NCBI GenBank assembly: GCA_963691885.1
Contig: OY829843.1
Coordinates: 3,100,001-3,164,000, forward strand
Source of the DNA: G963691885 sp963691885
GTDB taxonomy: Bacteria; Pseudomonadota; Alphaproteobacteria; UBA8366; Aestuariispiraceae
DNA: 64,000 nucleotides
Reading direction: 5' to 3'
Shown here: piece by piece, positions 61,644-64,000 of the stretch
How the letters are laid out: each line of letters begins with the position of its first letter
Position numbering within the stretch: the stretch's first letter is position 1
Program-made: the position numbers and the translations under genes
Notes under the pieces: model-generated
The model's database searches: none
What the model saw: the letters and a program-made list of their open reading frames with translations, nothing else
What the model was told of the DNA's origin: nothing

Positions 61644-62342
61644 ATGGCCGATGATGATCTTGTCTTGAGTGAACTGGATGACCAGGAACTGGTCGAACAG
61701 ATGTGGGACGACCTGTATGACGGGTTGGCGGACGAGATTACAGAGGGGACACAGATCCTCCTCGATCGCGGCTGGACACCTTACAAGGTTCTGACCGAAG
61801 CTCTGGTTGAAGGCATGCGCATCGTCGGCATTGATTTCCGCGACGGTATCCTGTTCGTGCCGGAAGTTCTGATGGCGGCCAACTCCATGAAGGCTGGTAT
61901 GAACATACTGCGCCCCCTCCTGGCTGAAACCGGTGCCCCTCCGCAGGGTAAAATGGTGATCGGCACGGTGAAGGGTGACATTCATGATATCGGCAAGAAC
62001 CTTGTCGGTATGATGATGGAAGGGGCCGGTTTTGAGGTAATCGATCTGGGGATCAACAACCCGGTCGAAGACTATCTCGCCGCTTTGGAAGAACATCAGC
62101 CCGATATTCTCGGCATGTCTGCCCTGCTGACGACGACAATGCCCTACATGAAGGTCGTCATCGACACGCTGAAGGAAAAAGGCCTGCGGGATCAGTATGC
62201 CGTTTTCGTTGGCGGTGCGCCGCTGAACGAGGAATTTGCAACTGAGATTGGCGCGGATGCCTATTGCCGTGATGCGGCTGTCGCTGTGGAAACCGCCAAG
62301 GAATTCATGGCCCGCAAACATAATCAGCGCGCGGCTGGTTGA
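61644..62342 (+). CDS. corrinoid (B12-binding) methyltransferase partner protein
   Basis: The 232-residue protein is the methyl-carrying corrinoid subunit of the MtbC/MttC type. A helical cap (residues 12-90, ITEGTQILLDRGWTPYKVLT) precedes the Rossmann B12 domain with the D-x-H-x-x-G motif in GDIHDIGKN (Asp112, His114, Gly117). Its cognate methyltransferase (MttB-like) and the reductive activator are not in the window. DUF1638 and the PF13769-type protein that follow are usual companions. It probably carries methyl groups from methylated amines or O-methyl compounds to tetrahydrofolate. Confidence 0.92.
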   Translation: MADDDLVLSELDDQELVEQMWDDLYDGLADEITEGTQILLDRGWTPYKVLTEALVEGMRIVGIDFRDGILFVPEVLMAANSMKAGMNILRPLLAETGAPPQGKMVIGTVKGDIHDIGKNLVGMMMEGAGFEVIDLGINNPVEDYLAALEEHQPDILGMSALLTTTMPYMKVVIDTLKEKGLRDQYAVFVGGAPLNEEFATEIGADAYCRDAAVAVETAKEFMARKHNQRAAG

Positions 62343-62380
62343 TCCTGTTCCACCGCGCAGTGTGAGAAGGTTATTCTCGC

Positions 62381-63061
62381 GTGGTTGACGCTGTTTCAGA
62401 AATGTTGAACCCCGATGAAGAAGGGGAATTGCAAGACGCGCGGGGCGGTGTCGCAGTCATAGCCTGTGGTGCGCTGGCGCGTGAGATCCTCGACATCATC
62501 GCGCTGAACAGCCTCGATCATGTGAAGGTCACCTGCCTTCCTGCAAAACTGCACAATCGACCGGACCAGATCCCTGAGAGACTAACCCGAAAAATCCGGG
62601 AATTGCGCATGGATTTCAGCCGCATTCTGGTTGCCTATGCCGATTGTGGAACGGGCGGTCTGATCGACAAGGTTGTCGCCTCTGAATCGACCGATCATTG
62701 TCGCGTGGAGCGCATGGCGGGTCCCCATTGTTATGCCTTCTTTGCCGGTCAGGACCGGTTTGAGGCCTTGGCAGAGCCAGAGCCCGGCACTTTCTATCTG
62801 ACCGACTATCTGGCCCGGCATTTTGAGACGTTGATCATCAAAGGGATGGGGCTGGATCGCTACCCCGAGATGCGTGATCTGATGTTCGGGAATTATACGC
62901 GGGTCGTATACCTGGCCCAAATTGATGATCCGGCTTTGACGGTGATGGCGGAAAAGGCGGCAGAATATCTGAACCTGCGCTTCGAACGCATGCAGACAGG
63001 ATATGGTGAATTGGAAAGTTTTATGCGACAGGCTGAAACCACAGCACAGGGACAAGAATAG
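62381..63061 (+). CDS. DUF1638 domain protein
   Basis: The 226-residue protein has a DUF1638 core: CGALAREILDIIAL, LPAKLHNRPDQIPERLTRKI, VAYADCGTGGLIDKV, GPHCYAFFAGQDRF and YLTDYLARHFETLI. DUF1638 genes regularly stand beside corrinoid methyltransferase genes in alphaproteobacteria and have been suggested to handle cobalamin or methyl carriers; biochemical proof is missing. The start is a GTG at 62381 with GAGAAGG upstream. Conserved cysteines (in CGA, DCGT, PHCY) could bind a metal or cofactor. It is 38 bases after the corrinoid gene. Confidence 0.87.
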   Translation: MVDAVSEMLNPDEEGELQDARGGVAVIACGALAREILDIIALNSLDHVKVTCLPAKLHNRPDQIPERLTRKIRELRMDFSRILVAYADCGTGGLIDKVVASESTDHCRVERMAGPHCYAFFAGQDRFEALAEPEPGTFYLTDYLARHFETLIIKGMGLDRYPEMRDLMFGNYTRVVYLAQIDDPALTVMAEKAAEYLNLRFERMQTGYGELESFMRQAETTAQGQE

Positions 63062-63062
63062 A

Positions 63063-63371
63063 ATGGCACAGTTAATCACGGTCTATTGGCGCGATATTCC
63101 GGCCCAGGTCATCGTCAAGAAGGGCCGTCGGGATCAGGTGAAAATCCAGTTGGCAGAACGCTTTGAAAAAGCGATTGACCGTGCCGCCATGCGGGGTGGT
63201 GCCCGGTCAACTGACGATTATCTGGCGGAATGGCGCAAAGCGGACCCGGTCGAAGTGGGTGACGATCTTCAGGCTGAGGCTGATAAAGCCGCGGCAGCAC
63301 TGCATCAGAGTTATGGTGATGCAGAATTGAAAGCCCTTGTCGAAAATCAGGGTTTTGCCGACCCGGCTTAG
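63063..63371 (+). CDS. small 'virulence factor' (PF13769-type) protein of corrinoid clusters
   Basis: A 102-residue protein starting MAQLITVYWRDIPAQVIVKK and carrying RRDQVKIQLAERFEKAIDRA. This matches the family annotated as virulence factor (PF13769), a name that is probably misleading because the family travels with corrinoid/methyltetrahydrofolate genes. The ATG at 63063 follows the DUF1638 stop by one base, so the two are coupled. Function unknown; a role in C1 transfer is inferred from context. Confidence 0.82.
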   Translation: MAQLITVYWRDIPAQVIVKKGRRDQVKIQLAERFEKAIDRAAMRGGARSTDDYLAEWRKADPVEVGDDLQAEADKAAAALHQSYGDAELKALVENQGFADPA

Positions 63372-63420
63372 GAAGGCGCCCCAAAACGACCGCATGCTTG
63401 ATCGGTCTTGATCCGCGTGA

Positions 63421-63440
63421 CTATGATCATCGGATCATAG
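63421..63440. promoter_or_regulatory. 20-bp perfect hairpin / palindrome
   Basis: CTATGATC (63421-63428) and GATCATAG (63433-63440) are perfect inverted copies around ATCG. No T run follows, so an operator for the GSCFA gene or a processing hairpin is more likely than a terminator. Confidence 0.4.
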
Positions 63441-63463
63441 ACTGAATTTGCGGAAGGACGGTT

Positions 63464-64000
63464 GTGGGTTCTGACACCATCATCATTGATCATGATCTGG
63501 GCCTGAAAGACGATAACCTTCGCCGGTTTCTCATCGCCTCTATTTTTCAGGATCCGGGCTTTCGCAGTTTCCTTGAGGGGCAACTGACCCAGGGCGGTCT
63601 TGATATCAAGACCCATGAAGAGTTTCAGGCCGTCTTGCAGCAATTCTTCTCAAATCATCTGGGCGGTGAGGGTGGTGCCGCGACAGAGGAACAGGTCAAG
63701 CGCCTGCGCGACTGTGCAGAGGCGATGCGTCAGCATCAGTCAGAAACGCTTGAGAGCATCATGGCCTATTCCAGGCAGGGGCGGGAAAATCCCGACTCGA
63801 TGTTCTGGCCAAACCCGACAAGGGAAGACGGAAAATCCCTGAAAGACATTCTACCAGTTTCTGAGAAGGTCCCGTTGGTCGATAAATCAACACGGATCGG
63901 GTCGGCTGGCAGTTGTTTTGCTTATGAGATCGCGCGTAATTTCCAGCGTCGCGGGTTTTCCTATGTTGTGACGGAACCGGAACATGATGGGTCAAAGGGG
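63464..64000 (+). CDS. GSCFA domain protein (3' end outside window)
   Basis: From the GTG at 63464 (GGAAGG upstream at 63452-63457) the frame is open to the end of the window, 179 codons. The first 120 residues are helical and charged. The segment STRIGSAGSCFAYEIARNFQ contains the GSCFA signature (residues 149-153, with Ser150), which in this family stands for the nucleophile of a GDSL/SGNH-like esterase. The following EPEHDG region belongs to the same domain. The gene is cut by the window end. It follows the corrinoid module but its relation to it is unknown. Confidence 0.8.
   Translation, partial: MGSDTIIIDHDLGLKDDNLRRFLIASIFQDPGFRSFLEGQLTQGGLDIKTHEEFQAVLQQFFSNHLGGEGGAATEEQVKRLRDCAEAMRQHQSETLESIMAYSRQGRENPDSMFWPNPTREDGKSLKDILPVSEKVPLVDKSTRIGSAGSCFAYEIARNFQRRGFSYVVTEPEHDGSKG

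Noticed and set aside
61161..62321. Long minus-strand open frame (386 codons) opposite the LpxR-like and corrinoid genes
   Set aside because: It covers two clearly recognisable plus-strand genes, has no family motif and no ribosome site; long antisense frames are common in GC-rich DNA.

Overview
The window looks like chromosomal DNA of an alphaproteobacterium. The evidence is the xseB-ispA-dxs-tlyA isoprenoid block, the run from ispB to glyQ-glyS-ppdK, DUF2336 and receiver-domain proteins, an AcuI-type reductase and a corrinoid/DUF1638 pair. A marine-type member of the Rhodospirillales, Sneathiellales or Kiloniellales is my guess; no rRNA or other marker settles it. Gene density is high. Only one tRNA gene (Pro, CGG) and one insertion sequence are visible, and I see no CRISPR array, prophage or integrative element.

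Layout. 1-7 kb: a cut-off TPR protein gene, a long-form SppA protease, then the minus-strand operon xseB-ispA-dxs-tlyA. 7-13 kb: a histone-deacetylase-like amidohydrolase and an RND efflux pair behind operator-like palindromes. 13-17.8 kb: an ArsR-type regulator, a DUF2336 protein, a HAD phosphatase, methylglyoxal synthase, KDPG aldolase and a ChaN-like protein. 17.9-21 kb: a three-gene operon (GTP-cyclohydrolase-II-like, DUF1688, uracil phosphoribosyltransferase) that matches the URC route of uracil breakdown. 21-24.6 kb: a large hybrid histidine kinase. 25-27 kb: a lipoprotein gene, an IS481-family element and tRNA-Pro. 27-30 kb: DUF924 and CBS-domain proteins, then a ThDP enzyme whose leader holds a terminator-like hairpin just before its start codon.

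30-43 kb: ispB, DUF2007, a methyltransferase, an unknown 386-residue protein, a LysR regulator, a short-form S49 protease, glyQ-glyS, ppdK and a receiver-domain protein. 43-48 kb: a glycan/LPS block (AsnB-type amidotransferase, three glycosyltransferases) and a YgfZ protein. 49-50 kb: a soluble chemoreceptor with a globin-like sensor domain that appears to lack the haem-binding histidine, next to a 28-bp palindrome. 50-60.5 kb: an apparently catabolic region with an Asp/Glu-racemase/maleate-isomerase-like enzyme, a sulfatase, a membrane class III cyclase, a thiolase, an acyl-CoA ligase, a TauE/SafE exporter, two coupled PPC (DUF296) proteins and an AcuI-type reductase. 60.5-64 kb: an LpxR-like lipid A deacylase, a corrinoid protein, DUF1638 and a small 'virulence factor' family protein (a C1-transfer module), then a GSCFA-domain gene cut by the window end.

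The most interesting points are the URC operon, the probable attenuator before the ThDP enzyme, the His-less globin chemoreceptor with its palindrome, the coupled PPC pair of which only one keeps the His-rich metal motif, and the corrinoid module without a visible methyltransferase. All function statements rest on motifs read by eye; no database search was possible.
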